Shown: positions 54,916-62,860 of the stretch, piece after piece
Numbering within the stretch: the stretch's first letter is position 1
Layout: every line of letters begins with the position of its first letter
Assembly: GCF_026241855.1 (NCBI RefSeq)
Contig: NZ_JAPJDC010000001.1
Location: forward strand, 992,001-1,056,000
Reading direction: 5' to 3'
Source: Curtobacterium flaccumfaciens pv. betae
GTDB lineage: Bacteria > Actinomycetota > Actinomycetes > Actinomycetales > Microbacteriaceae
Length of the DNA stretch: 64,000 bases
Position numbers and translations under genes: made by a program
The notes under the pieces: generated by a model
What the model was told of the DNA's origin: nothing
The model's database searches: none
Seen by the model: only the letters and a program-made list of their open reading frames with translations

Positions 54916-55569
54916 GTGACCGAGACGACTGTGGACAACCCGACCGACCCCACCACCGAGCGCACCGCCGTGGAGTTCTGGTTCGACCCGAACTGCCCGT
55001 GGGCCTGGATGACGAGCCGCTGGGTGGGTGAGGTCGCCGAGCACCGCGACCTCGACGTGACGTGGAAGGTGATGAGCCTGTTCGTCCTCAACGAGGACCA
55101 GGACGTGCCGGACAGCTACAAGGAGCGCCTGCACGCCGGCCAGGTCTACCCGCGCATCGTCACGGCGGCGAAGCTCCGGCTCGGCCAGGACGTCGTGAAG
55201 CCGCTGTACGACGCCCTCGGCGAGCACATCCACCACCGCCAGGAGTCCGACCCGGAGCAGGTCGTCCCCGCCGTGCTCGCCGAGCTCGGCCTGGACGCCG
55301 ACCTGCTCGAGTACGCCTGGACGGACGAGGTCGACGCCGCCGTGCGCGCCAGCCACCAGGACGGCATCGACCGCGTCGGGCAGGACGTCGGCACGCCGGT
55401 CATCGCCGTCGAGGGCACCGCGTTCTTCGGACCGGTCATCTCCCCGGTGCCCAAGGGCCAGGAGGCGCTCGACCTGTGGGACGGCGTCGTCGCCGTCGCG
55501 AAGGTCCCCGCCTTCTTCGAGCTGAAGCGGTCCCGCACCGTCGGTCCGATCTTCGACACCACGGACTGA
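54916..55569 (+). CDS. Mycothiol-dependent nitroreductase-like DsbA-family protein (Rv2466c type)
   Basis: A 217-residue DsbA-like thioredoxin fold. EFWFDPNCPWAWMTSRWVGEVAEHRDLDVTWKVMSLFVLNEDQDVP is the Rv2466c pattern, with active-site C27-P-W (a single Cys in a CPW motif instead of CXXC). The helical lid follows (KPLYDALGEHIHHRQESDPEQV), then the cis-Pro GTPVIAVEG. The Mycobacterium homologue uses mycothiol to reduce nitro compounds in oxidative stress. Supports an actinobacterial mycothiol-using host. Confidence 0.9.
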   Translation: MTETTVDNPTDPTTERTAVEFWFDPNCPWAWMTSRWVGEVAEHRDLDVTWKVMSLFVLNEDQDVPDSYKERLHAGQVYPRIVTAAKLRLGQDVVKPLYDALGEHIHHRQESDPEQVVPAVLAELGLDADLLEYAWTDEVDAAVRASHQDGIDRVGQDVGTPVIAVEGTAFFGPVISPVPKGQEALDLWDGVVAVAKVPAFFELKRSRTVGPIFDTTD

Positions 55570-55570
55570 C

Positions 55571-55612
55571 GGACTGGAGGCGCGGCGCGGGCTGGCACCG
55601 CGCCTCCAGTCC
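55571..55612. terminator. Palindromic terminator (GGACTGGAGGCGCGG type)
   Basis: Arms GGACTGGAGGCGCGG and CCGCGCCTCCAGTCC around a 12-nt loop after the nitroreductase. Confidence 0.75.
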
Positions 55613-55661
55613 CTGCTACGGTCGCTTCCGGCCGGTGAAGTATCAGGGGATGGGGATCCAC

Positions 55662-55973
55662 ATGGGGGAGTCGTACCGCGTCGACCGCGCGGCGTCCGCG
55701 AGGACCGTGGCGAACGTGCGCACGGCGGCATCCGGCGTGAGCCGACGTGCGGACGAGGTCACGCGAGCGCTCGACGCGCTCGCCGAAGCGGCGAGCGGAT
55801 CGCCGGAGATCGCAGCGGCGCTGCGGTCGTTCGCGTCGGGGCGCACCGAGACAGCGTCGAGGATCGGCAAGCACCTCCAGGCGGTCAGCGCGGTCGGGAC
55901 GATCGCGCTCGCCGCCGTCGACGAAGCGGACGGTCAGATGGCGAGCACCGCCGATCACGCGGTGCAGGGATGA
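55662..55973 (+). CDS. Small helical WXG100/ESX-like protein
   Basis: A 103-residue, almost all-helical protein (MGESYRVDRAASARTVANVRTAASGVSRRADEVTRALDALAEAASGSPEIAAALRSFASGRTE...), acidic, no signal peptide. The size, helix content and position directly before a toxin-like gene match ESX/WXG100-type partners of type VII effectors (DUF6507-like), although the W-x-G turn itself is absent. AGGGGATGGGG upstream of the ATG; another ATG four codons earlier. Overlaps the next gene by 4 bp. Confidence 0.65.
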   Translation: MGESYRVDRAASARTVANVRTAASGVSRRADEVTRALDALAEAASGSPEIAAALRSFASGRTETASRIGKHLQAVSAVGTIALAAVDEADGQMASTADHAVQG

Positions 55974-57187
55974 GCGGCGTGGTCTCGGCGGCGTCGCTCG
56001 ACGAGATACGTTTCGACATGGGTGCCGTACTGGCCGCCGCCGATGACCTCCGACATGCCTCCGGCGATGTGCGGAGCGCCGCATCGGACGGAGAGCACTC
56101 CTGGTCCACCATGCCGGCGGTGTTCGAGATGGCCGGCGTCAGCGCAGCGATGCCCGCCATGACCCACCGGTCGACCGCCGTCGCGACCGAGCTCGCTGAG
56201 AGCGCCGAGCGCCTGCACGAAGTCGTCGATCGGGCGTCCTTCGACTTCGCCGAGCTCCAGATGCGACGGGCCGCACTGGTCGAGCGGATCGCGTCGTTCG
56301 CCGGCGGGCTCCACGCCGCGGTCGAACGTCACGACGCCGCGTTGCCCGAGCCGCCGGACTCGAGCACGTCGTGGGACAAGATCCCCGGCCTCGCTGCCGA
56401 GGACGCGACGCTCCGGGCAGCGGTCTCGGACTGGAACGAACAGTGGCGAGACTGGCAGCGGCGACTCGCTTCGCAGATCCGGGCCATCACCGGCGGTGAC
56501 TCGACCGCCGGCCTCGCCGGGGATGAGACCGACGTGCGCACCGCGAGCCTCGTGGCGCCGATGCCGCTTCCGGGCTTCCCGTCCACGCCCTTCCAGTTCC
56601 CGTGGCCGTGGCTCGGCGCTGCTGGTGGGGCCGCTGCCGGTACCGGCAGCGCCGTCGGCGGACTGTCGGCGCTCGGGCTGCTGGGCATCCTGTTCGGCCT
56701 CAGTGGGGACACGAAGCGGCAGACCCCGGCCGATGCCATGCGGCAGCGTATGGCGCAGGCCGACCGGGACGCGTGGGCCTGGACGCACGATCCGCTCACG
56801 GGTAAGCCCCGCGAGGTCGCGGGTGGCGCCGGGATCATGACGGACGTGGTCGGGCCGATGACCGGAGCGCAGGCGGAAAAGGAGATCCGGACCCGCGGGC
56901 GGCTCGGTGACAGCCCTCCTCATCGAGAGGTCGACACACCTGAAGAGGTCGTGCAGGCCTGGCGGGATCTCAGCCGTGGGGGAAAGGTCGCTGCGGATTC
57001 CACTCCTGAACGCATCGCAGTGGTGCTTCCGGACGGAACTCGCGTCCAGTACCGACGAGACAGCAAATCCGGTGGTCCGGTCGTCGAAGTGCAGAGCAAC
57101 GGTGCGAAGCCGGTCAAGCTACACATGCCCAAGGGAGCCGACGCCCACGATCTGCCCGATGACGCAAAACCAGAGGGATTCGAATGA
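55970..57187 (+). CDS. Putative WXG-type polymorphic toxin
   Basis: A 405-residue protein in three parts. Residues 1-175 are helical, ESX/LXG-like (LAAADDLRHASGDVRSAASDGEHSWSTM). Residues about 195-235 are Gly/Pro-rich and hydrophobic (FQFPWPWLGAAGGAAAGTG). The C-terminal about 110 residues are the variable part: EEVVQAWRDLSRGGKVAADSTPERIAVVLPDGTRVQYRRDSKSGGPVVEV, then a short Lys/His-containing end. LPDGT-x-YR-x-S-x-SGGP-x-V-E-V resembles C-terminal nuclease-like modules of contact-dependent/polymorphic toxins; the activity is unknown. GC drops to about 60% in this module and the next gene. Overlaps both neighbours by 4 bp. Confidence 0.6.
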   Translation: MSGVVSAASLDEIRFDMGAVLAAADDLRHASGDVRSAASDGEHSWSTMPAVFEMAGVSAAMPAMTHRSTAVATELAESAERLHEVVDRASFDFAELQMRRAALVERIASFAGGLHAAVERHDAALPEPPDSSTSWDKIPGLAAEDATLRAAVSDWNEQWRDWQRRLASQIRAITGGDSTAGLAGDETDVRTASLVAPMPLPGFPSTPFQFPWPWLGAAGGAAAGTGSAVGGLSALGLLGILFGLSGDTKRQTPADAMRQRMAQADRDAWAWTHDPLTGKPREVAGGAGIMTDVVGPMTGAQAEKEIRTRGRLGDSPPHREVDTPEEVVQAWRDLSRGGKVAADSTPERIAVVLPDGTRVQYRRDSKSGGPVVEVQSNGAKPVKLHMPKGADAHDLPDDAKPEGFE

Positions 57188-57642
57188 ACGAACTGACCTA
57201 CTACGTCCTTGCGACGACCTACAACGGAACGGGCGAGAACCTCTGGGGCTGGGCATCGACGTTCGAGATCGAACGACATCGTCCCCGCGAGGAGACGCGC
57301 GAATGGGTACTCGACAACCTTCGACGTCTCCTCGCCGAGGGACTCGTGTCCGTCGGCACGTACGAGCCGGACGGGCCCGGACGTGCCGGCTGGGACGAGT
57401 GGCAGGGCACGCCTGACGAGATCGTCGAACGAGTAGCTGCTGTCTACACGCTCGAGCCGGGCGACGTCGAGGTCCCGTTCTGGGATTGCTACATCATGGA
57501 CACGCCGAAGGGAGATGCCCTGTTCGAAGCCGAGCGTGCCCGACGGATCGCCGCCGGTCTGGACCCCTTCGCACGGGATGACGGCATCTGGGATGAGGAC
57601 GGCAACGTCATCGAAGAACACGGAGACGAGATCGTTGTCTGA
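57184..57642 (+). CDS. Putative cognate immunity protein
   Basis: A 152-residue acidic, soluble protein starting 4 bp inside the toxin-like gene. Its first half (VLATTYNGTGENLWGWASTFEIERH) and REWVLDNLRRLLAEGLVSVGTYEP look like a beta part followed by a winged-helix-like turn; VEVPFWDCYIMDTPKGDALFEAER is distinctive. Size, acidity, low GC (about 55% in its first 60 bp, far below the window average) and exact placement after the toxin C-terminus all fit an immunity protein. Not recognised by family; function by context only. Confidence 0.55.
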   Translation: MNELTYYVLATTYNGTGENLWGWASTFEIERHRPREETREWVLDNLRRLLAEGLVSVGTYEPDGPGRAGWDEWQGTPDEIVERVAAVYTLEPGDVEVPFWDCYIMDTPKGDALFEAERARRIAAGLDPFARDDGIWDEDGNVIEEHGDEIVV

Positions 57643-58684
57643 CGCCGGCCTCGAGTACGTCCCCTTCCCCGCAGAGGAAGTCCGCTCCATGCCGGACGGC
57701 TCCGTCGCCGCGATGCGTGAACCCCTCCCCGGGCACGAGGCCTACATCGACGTCATCCCGCCCGCTGACGCCGAGGACCCCCGGGTCCAGCGACGCAGTG
57801 TCCGGCACGACGATGGCCTGACACCGAGCGCCGAGCCGGCACCCCGGACGCCCGAGGAACAGCTGCTCCTCGAGCTGACGGAGTTCAACCGGAACGGTTG
57901 TGCGACCGACCTCCGCGCGCTGCACCGCATGGTGCGGACCGATCACGAACCCGACGCCATCCGAGCCCGGGCGATGGCGCTGCGGTCCGTCGAGATCGGC
58001 CTCCGTCGGGGGCTCCTGACGAGCGGGATGTTCGTCCGCGTCGCTTCGGAGCTCGCGTTCGTCGAACCCGAGCGGAGCGCCGCTGACCGGATTGCGACCG
58101 TCCGGGAACGCTACGTCAGCGCACCCCAGGCCGGCGAGTCCGACGGTGACCTCGCGAACTCGGTCTGGCTGATGAACACGACGGACGGCGAGCGGTACGC
58201 GCGGACCCACAGCGCCGACCAGGCCAGGGACGACCGGGCGAGCGATGCCGGGCCGGCGACGACCCCGAGCGTGCCCGCGGTCGTCGTGCGGTCCTCGAGC
58301 GACGAGTGGGGCGACAAGAACCACGAGCTGCTCGCGGACAACGTCTTCGAGGAACTCCGCAACGGCTGGCTCTCGTGGGACAAGGACATCGGCGACGATG
58401 CACTCAAGAACCTCGCGTGGGGGATCGCCGCTGAGATCGTGTACGCCTTCGACGTGAAGTGGTCGCCGGACTGGGTCGCGAAGGGCCATCCACACCGTTG
58501 GCACGACGTGGACGGGTGGCACACACGGTGCAACGACTGCCTCGACGAGAGTCCGGCCGAGGCCGACGAGGCGGTCGCGTACTCCTGGTTCGCTGACCAC
58601 CGTCCGGTCGCGCACGGTGACACCGCGCCGCCGTTCCGACCGTCGCCACCGCCCCTGGACGTCCCGATGCCGGGCACGGACTGA
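57635..58684 (+). CDS. Unknown protein encoded with the toxin-like module
   Basis: A 349-residue hydrophilic protein. TTG at 57635 is chosen because it overlaps the previous stop and has GGAGA about 8 nt upstream; the first ATG in frame is at 57689. Helical middle (EEQLLLELTEFNRNGCATDLRALHRMVRTDHEPDAIRARAMALRSVEIGLRRGLL), then a Trp-rich end with paired Cys in RCNDCLDE. No membrane segment or signal peptide. It could be a second immunity or adaptor protein, but this is inference from its place in the operon. Confidence 0.6.
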   Translation: MSDAGLEYVPFPAEEVRSMPDGSVAAMREPLPGHEAYIDVIPPADAEDPRVQRRSVRHDDGLTPSAEPAPRTPEEQLLLELTEFNRNGCATDLRALHRMVRTDHEPDAIRARAMALRSVEIGLRRGLLTSGMFVRVASELAFVEPERSAADRIATVRERYVSAPQAGESDGDLANSVWLMNTTDGERYARTHSADQARDDRASDAGPATTPSVPAVVVRSSSDEWGDKNHELLADNVFEELRNGWLSWDKDIGDDALKNLAWGIAAEIVYAFDVKWSPDWVAKGHPHRWHDVDGWHTRCNDCLDESPAEADEAVAYSWFADHRPVAHGDTAPPFRPSPPPLDVPMPGTD

Positions 58685-58694
58685 CCGGCGACGG

Positions 58695-59213
58695 TCAGAC
58701 GAGCGGCAGCCGCATCATCGTCAGGTCGAGCCAGCGGTCGAACTTGCGTCCGACCTCGGGGACGACCGCGACCGTGGTGAACCGCAGGCGTTCGTGCAGG
58801 GCGATCGACCCGGTGTTGGTGCTGCAGATCCCGGCCATCATGACGTGCCGCCCCTCGGCGGTGGCGCGCGCGACCAACTCGGCCATCAGGGTCGTCGCGA
58901 TGCCCCGGCCGCGGAACGCCTCGACCACGTAGACGCTGTGCTCGACGGTCAGCCGGTACCCCTGGTGCGGCCGCCACTGCGAGTACGTGGCGTAGCCGGC
59001 CACGACCCCGTCGACCTCGGCGACGACCACCGGGTACCCGCCGCCCTGCCGTTCGGCGAGCCACCCGTCGAAGTACGCACGCGGGTGTGGGGTCTCCTGC
59101 CAGATGGCGGTGGAGTGCAGGACGGCATCGACGTGCAGGGCGTGCACGACGTCGAGGTCGGCCGGGGTGCAGTCGCGGATCACGACCCCGTTCGTCGCAT
59201 ATGCTGTCGTCAT
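58695..59213 (-). CDS. GNAT N-acetyltransferase, phosphinothricin/methionine-sulfone type
   Basis: A 172-residue acyltransferase: VIRDCTPADLDVVHALHVDAVLHSTAIWQETP, then the core VVVAEVDGVVAGYATYSQWRPHQGYRLTVEHSVYVVEAFRGRGIATTLMAEL, where RGRGIATTL is the acetyl-CoA pyrophosphate loop. Pattern is that of the Pat/MnaT/YncA branch. Substrate not certain. Its ATG shares two bases with the divergent XRE gene (CATG), with TACGAT 7 nt upstream. Confidence 0.9.
   Translation of the reverse strand: MTTAYATNGVVIRDCTPADLDVVHALHVDAVLHSTAIWQETPHPRAYFDGWLAERQGGGYPVVVAEVDGVVAGYATYSQWRPHQGYRLTVEHSVYVVEAFRGRGIATTLMAELVARATAEGRHVMMAGICSTNTGSIALHERLRFTTVAVVPEVGRKFDRWLDLTMMRLPLV
59200..59205 (+). promoter_or_regulatory. 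-10 box TATGCT, leaderless start of the XRE gene
   Basis: 6 nt before the ATG at 59212; lies inside the first codons of the GNAT gene. Confidence 0.5.
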
Positions 59214-59853
59214 GTCTCACATCGTAGACGACGAGCACCCCGATCCCGCAACCGGCGCCGACGACACCTCGGTCGCCGAGCAGCGGGCGCTCGGTGAACG
59301 CCTCCAGCGGCTCCGCACCGAGCGGAAGTGGAGCCTCACCGAGCTCGCCGAGGAGTCCGGCGTCTCCCGCGCGATGATCAACCGCGTCGAGCGCGGGGTC
59401 TCCAGCCCCACCGCGACGATCCTCGGTCGTCTGTCCGGTGCCTTCGGCCTGACGATCTCGCAGCTCCTCGACGATGCCCTGGAGCACGAGGTGCCCAGGG
59501 TGACGGACCCCGACGAGGCGCGCGGGGTGCAACGAGGCGCGACCGCCGATTCCTGGACCGATCCCGACACCGGGTACCGCCGTCGTCCGGTCTCGAGCGC
59601 GGCGTTCCCCGCTGACGTCACCGAGGTGCGCCTCCCGGCCGGCCGCGAGGTGGCCTACCCGGCGTCCGCCTACGCGTTCCTGCGGCACTGCATCTGGGTG
59701 GTCGACGGCGTGCTCGAGGTCGTCGTCGGCGGCGAGCCGACGCGCCTGGCGGCGGGGGACCGGATCGAGCTCGGCGACCCCGCCGACGTCGTCTACCGCA
59801 ACTCGGGTGAGGACCCCACCCGGTACCTCGTCGTGGTGGTCCGTGCGCCGTAG
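59212..59853 (+). CDS. XRE-family regulator with C-terminal cupin
   Basis: A 213-residue protein. An HTH_3 domain (LGERLQRLRTERKWSLTELAEESGVSRAMINRVERGVSSPTATILGRLSGAFGLTISQLL) is followed by a small cupin barrel (VTEVRLPAGREVAYP, WVVDGVLEVVVGGEPTRLAAGDRIEL). This is the HipB/PuuR-like architecture in which the cupin senses a small ligand. Starts two bases from the GNAT start on the other strand, so the pair is probably co-regulated, and the regulator may control the acetyltransferase. Confidence 0.92.
   Translation: MSHIVDDEHPDPATGADDTSVAEQRALGERLQRLRTERKWSLTELAEESGVSRAMINRVERGVSSPTATILGRLSGAFGLTISQLLDDALEHEVPRVTDPDEARGVQRGATADSWTDPDTGYRRRPVSSAAFPADVTEVRLPAGREVAYPASAYAFLRHCIWVVDGVLEVVVGGEPTRLAAGDRIELGDPADVVYRNSGEDPTRYLVVVVRAP
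59221..59226 (-). promoter_or_regulatory. -10 box TACGAT, leaderless start of the GNAT gene
   Basis: Minus-strand TACGAT exactly 7 nt before the GNAT ATG; it lies inside the first codons of the XRE gene. Confidence 0.5.
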
Positions 59854-59886
59854 TCCGTGGTGGTCCGGGCCCCGGAGCCGCAGGAA

Positions 59887-59892
59887 TATGAT
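59887..59892 (+). promoter_or_regulatory. -10 box TATGAT for rpiB
   Basis: Exactly 7 nt before the rpiB ATG at 59900, consistent with a leaderless mRNA. Confidence 0.5.
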
Positions 59893-59899
59893 CGGTTCC

Positions 59900-60388
59900 A
59901 TGCGCATCCACCTCGGAACGGACCACGCCGGCCTCGAGTTCAACAAGACCCTCGCAACCCACCTGACCGAAGCCGGGCACGAGGTGGTGGACCACGGTCC
60001 GACCGAGTACGACGCGCTCGACGACTACCCCTCGTTCTGCATCAACGCCGCGCACGCCGTGGTGCAGGACCAGCGCGCCGGCGTCCAGGCGCTCGGTGTC
60101 GTCTTCGGTGGTTCCGGCAACGGTGAGCAGATCGCCGCCAACAAGGTCGAGGGCATCCGTGCCGCGCTCGTGTGGAACGAGTCGACCGCGCTGCTCGCCC
60201 GTCAGCACAACGACGCCAACGTCATCTCCATCGGCGCACGCCAGCACACCGAGGACGAGGCGATCCGGTTCGTCGACCTGTTCATCGCCGAGCCGTTCTC
60301 CGGCGAGGAGCGCCACGCCCGCCGCATCGCCCAGCTCGCCGAGTACGAGACCACCGGGCTGATCGCCGGCCGCCAGATCGACGCGTAG
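59900..60388 (+). CDS. rpiB: Ribose-5-phosphate isomerase B
   Basis: A 162-residue RpiB-type isomerase interconverting ribose-5-P and ribulose-5-P in the pentose phosphate pathway. MRIHLGTDHAGLEFNKTLATHL, DYPSFCINAAHAVV and VFGGSGNGEQIAANKVEGIRAALVWNESTALLARQHNDANVISIGARQH are family marks. GGSGNGE (Ser in place of the Cys of E. coli RpiB) is the actinobacterial variant that uses Glu as base. ATG at 59900 preferred over ATG at 59888, which falls inside the -10 box. Confidence 0.96.
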   Translation: MRIHLGTDHAGLEFNKTLATHLTEAGHEVVDHGPTEYDALDDYPSFCINAAHAVVQDQRAGVQALGVVFGGSGNGEQIAANKVEGIRAALVWNESTALLARQHNDANVISIGARQHTEDEAIRFVDLFIAEPFSGEERHARRIAQLAEYETTGLIAGRQIDA

Positions 60389-60411
60389 TCCGGCCCGTCA
60401 GGGGTACCGGG

Positions 60412-60417
60412 TAGAAC
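60412..60417 (+). promoter_or_regulatory. -10 box TAGAAC for the Fpg/Nei gene
   Basis: Exactly 7 nt before the ATG at 60425. Confidence 0.4.
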
Positions 60418-60424
60418 GGTAGTC

Positions 60425-61354
60425 ATGCCCGAGGGTCACTCCGTCCACCGCATCGCCAACCAGTTCACCCGGCACTTCGTCGGCAAGCGCTGCGAGGTGT
60501 CGAGCCCCCAGGGTCGCTTCGCCGCCGGGGCCGCGCAGCTCGACGGCAAGCGCATGATCGCCGCGCGTGCGGTGGCGAAGCAGATGTTCCTGGAGTTCGA
60601 GGGCGACCTGTTCCTCCGCGTCCACCTCGGGCTGTACGGGGCGTGGGACTTCGCGGGCGTGATCTCCACCGCCGAGGCGCTGTCCGACGACGACGACCGC
60701 GAAGAGTCGCTCAGCTCGATCGGCGCACCGCGGCTCGCCCGCTACCGGATGGCCGAGCAGGAGAAGGCGGAGGACCCGATCGAGTCCTTCCCGCCGGACC
60801 CGGTGGGCCAGGTCCGGGTGCGGATCCTCACCGAGGACACCGTCGCCGACCTGCGCGGCCCGACCGCGTGCGTCGTGGAGACCCCGGCCGAGGTGCAGCG
60901 CGCGCTCGACAAGCTCGGCCCCGACCCGATGAACGACGACGGGCCCAAGGCCGAGAAGACCTTCGTCGACAACGTCCGCCGTCGGAACGTCGCGATCGGG
61001 CAGCTGCTCATGGACCAGTCCGTCGTGGCCGGCATCGGCAACATCTACCGCGCCGAGCTGCTGTTCCGGCAGCGCATCGACCCGTACAAGCCGGGCAAGA
61101 AGATCACCGTCAAGCAGGCCAAGGCGCTCTGGGCCGACTGGTCGAAGCTGCTCCACGACGGCGTCCGCGACGGCCTGATGATGACGATGGACGACCTGTC
61201 CGAGGCCGACCACAAGAAGGCCCTGCGCTCCCGCAAGGACCGTCACTGGGTCTACCACCGGCAGGGCGAGCCGTGCCGGGTGTGCGGCACCGAGATCCGG
61301 ATGGCCGACATGGCCGGCCGGAAGCTCTACTGGTGCCCGAAGGACCAGAAGTAG
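60425..61354 (+). CDS. Fpg/Nei-family DNA glycosylase
   Basis: A 309-residue base-excision-repair glycosylase/AP lyase. The N-terminal PEGHSVHRIANQF gives the catalytic Pro2/Glu3, then the LRVHLGLYGAWDF region, and the helix-two-turn-helix near QLLMDQSVVAGIGNIYRAELLFRQRIDPYKPG. The C-terminal zinc finger is PCRVCGTEIRMADMAGRKLYWCPKDQK with only three Cys, the usual fourth (CPXC) being Asp, so zinc binding may be altered. Resembles actinobacterial Nei2-type enzymes acting on oxidised bases. Confidence 0.92.
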   Translation: MPEGHSVHRIANQFTRHFVGKRCEVSSPQGRFAAGAAQLDGKRMIAARAVAKQMFLEFEGDLFLRVHLGLYGAWDFAGVISTAEALSDDDDREESLSSIGAPRLARYRMAEQEKAEDPIESFPPDPVGQVRVRILTEDTVADLRGPTACVVETPAEVQRALDKLGPDPMNDDGPKAEKTFVDNVRRRNVAIGQLLMDQSVVAGIGNIYRAELLFRQRIDPYKPGKKITVKQAKALWADWSKLLHDGVRDGLMMTMDDLSEADHKKALRSRKDRHWVYHRQGEPCRVCGTEIRMADMAGRKLYWCPKDQK

Positions 61355-61390
61355 CCCACGGGGCACAGACGCAGCCGCCCGCCCTCTTGG

Positions 61391-62860
61391 TCACAGCTCC
61401 CGGTACGTGAACCGCCCGGCCACGGCCGTCCCGAGCACCCGCATGCCGCGCAGTGCGGCGGACGGCGCCGCCAGCGGATCGGACTCGACGAGCACCAGGT
61501 CCGCCACGTCGCCGACGGACACCCCGACCCGCCCGTCGGTCGACCCCTGCCAGGCGACGAGCGCCGAGAGCCGTTCGGCCGGGTGCCACGGGTCCCGCCC
61601 ATCGCGGTCCCGCCCGACGGCCGCCGCCATCGACACCCACGGGTCGAGCGGCGCCACCGGAGCGTCCGACCCGAGCAGCAGGCGCGCTCCGGCCCGAGCG
61701 AGCGACGCGAAGGCGAAGGCCCGGTCGGTGTGCCCGGCCCAGTGCCGGTCGGCGATGTCCCGGTCGTCCATGGCGTGTTCGGGCTGCACGGACGCGGCGA
61801 CCCCGAGCCGGGCGAACCGGTCGACGTCGGTGTCGACGAGCAACTGCGCGTGCTCGATCGTGCCGCGGGCCCCGACGGTCTCGAAGACGTCGAGCGCCAG
61901 GGTGTTCGCACGGTCGCCGATCGCGTGGATCGCGGGGACGAGTCCGGCGTCGACGGCACGGCGGGTGATCGCGACGAGCTCCTCGAACGGCCAGGCGAGC
62001 ACGCCGGAGCCGTCGGTCATGGCGGCGGTCCGGGTGCCGAGCGACCCGTCGGTGACCACCTTGAACGGCCCCATCGTGAGCAGGCCCCGCGTGCCGTCGA
62101 CCACGTCGCCGGTGCGCAGCCCCCGGGCGACGGCCTCGTCGAGCTCGGCCGGGTACACCCCGGACGCGACCCGGATCGCGTCGGTGCCGGCGTGGATCCG
62201 GCGGCGCCAGCGGTCGAGCCCGAAGCGCATCTCGAGGTCGACCACGCCCGTCACCCCGCGGGCCGCCGCGGCCTCGGCAGCGTCCGCCACGTAGGCGTCG
62301 AGCAGGTCGTCCGGCACCTGCGACAGCGCACCGGTCACGTCGAACGCGTCCTGCTCGCGCAGGACCCCGTCCTCGCCCGCCTCGAGCGGGCGGCCGACAG
62401 CAGCCGAGAAGTGCGCGAGCGCGAGGGCGTTGCACCACACCGCGTGCAGGTCCGCGCTGATCACGACGACCGGGAGGCCCGGTGCGGCACGGTCGAGCAG
62501 CTCGCGTCGTGCCGGGCGCGGCCACATCCCGTCGCGGTAGCCGTGTCCGACCAGGACGCGGTCCGCCACGCCCGCCCGCGCGACGGCGGCGAGCAGGTCG
62601 GCGGTCGCCTCGGCGGAGTCGCAGCCGGTGACGTCGACACGGCGGCGGACGAGAGCCCACTGGTCGAAGTGCGTGTGGTGGTCGCGGAGCCCCGGGCCGA
62701 GCCAGGCGCCGGCGGCCTCGACCACGTCGGTGTCGACGCTCGTGGGGTCGAGCGTGCCGGTCGGCGCGATCTCGGTGACCAGCCCGTCGACGACGCGGAC
62801 GTCGGCAGGGGCCCCGGAGGTGCCCACCCGCCGGACGGTGCGGAGCAGGATGTCCGTCAC
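61391..62860 (-). CDS. Amidohydrolase, YtcJ-like
   Basis: A 489-residue metal-dependent hydrolase of the amidohydrolase superfamily: GPGLRDHHTHFDQWAL (HxH motif), ARGVTGVVDLEMRFGLDRW, MGPFKVVTDGSLGTRTAAMTDGSG, HAIGDRANTLALDVFE, RGTIEHAQLL and LLLGSDAPVAPLDPW, the pattern of YtcJ/exoenzyme-regulatory-type enzymes. Substrate unknown. GTG start with GGAGG upstream overlaps the paiB stop by 4 bp. Confidence 0.88.
   Translation of the reverse strand: MTDILLRTVRRVGTSGAPADVRVVDGLVTEIAPTGTLDPTSVDTDVVEAAGAWLGPGLRDHHTHFDQWALVRRRVDVTGCDSAEATADLLAAVARAGVADRVLVGHGYRDGMWPRPARRELLDRAAPGLPVVVISADLHAVWCNALALAHFSAAVGRPLEAGEDGVLREQDAFDVTGALSQVPDDLLDAYVADAAEAAAARGVTGVVDLEMRFGLDRWRRRIHAGTDAIRVASGVYPAELDEAVARGLRTGDVVDGTRGLLTMGPFKVVTDGSLGTRTAAMTDGSGVLAWPFEELVAITRRAVDAGLVPAIHAIGDRANTLALDVFETVGARGTIEHAQLLVDTDVDRFARLGVAASVQPEHAMDDRDIADRHWAGHTDRAFAFASLARAGARLLLGSDAPVAPLDPWVSMAAAVGRDRDGRDPWHPAERLSALVAWQGSTDGRVGVSVGDVADLVLVESDPLAAPSAALRGMRVLGTAVAGRFTYREL

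Noticed and set aside
52060..55569. A plus-strand open frame of more than 1,100 codons across pepN
   Set aside because: Its protein is a compositional shadow of pepN on the other strand; only its last 217 codons, the nitroreductase, are real.
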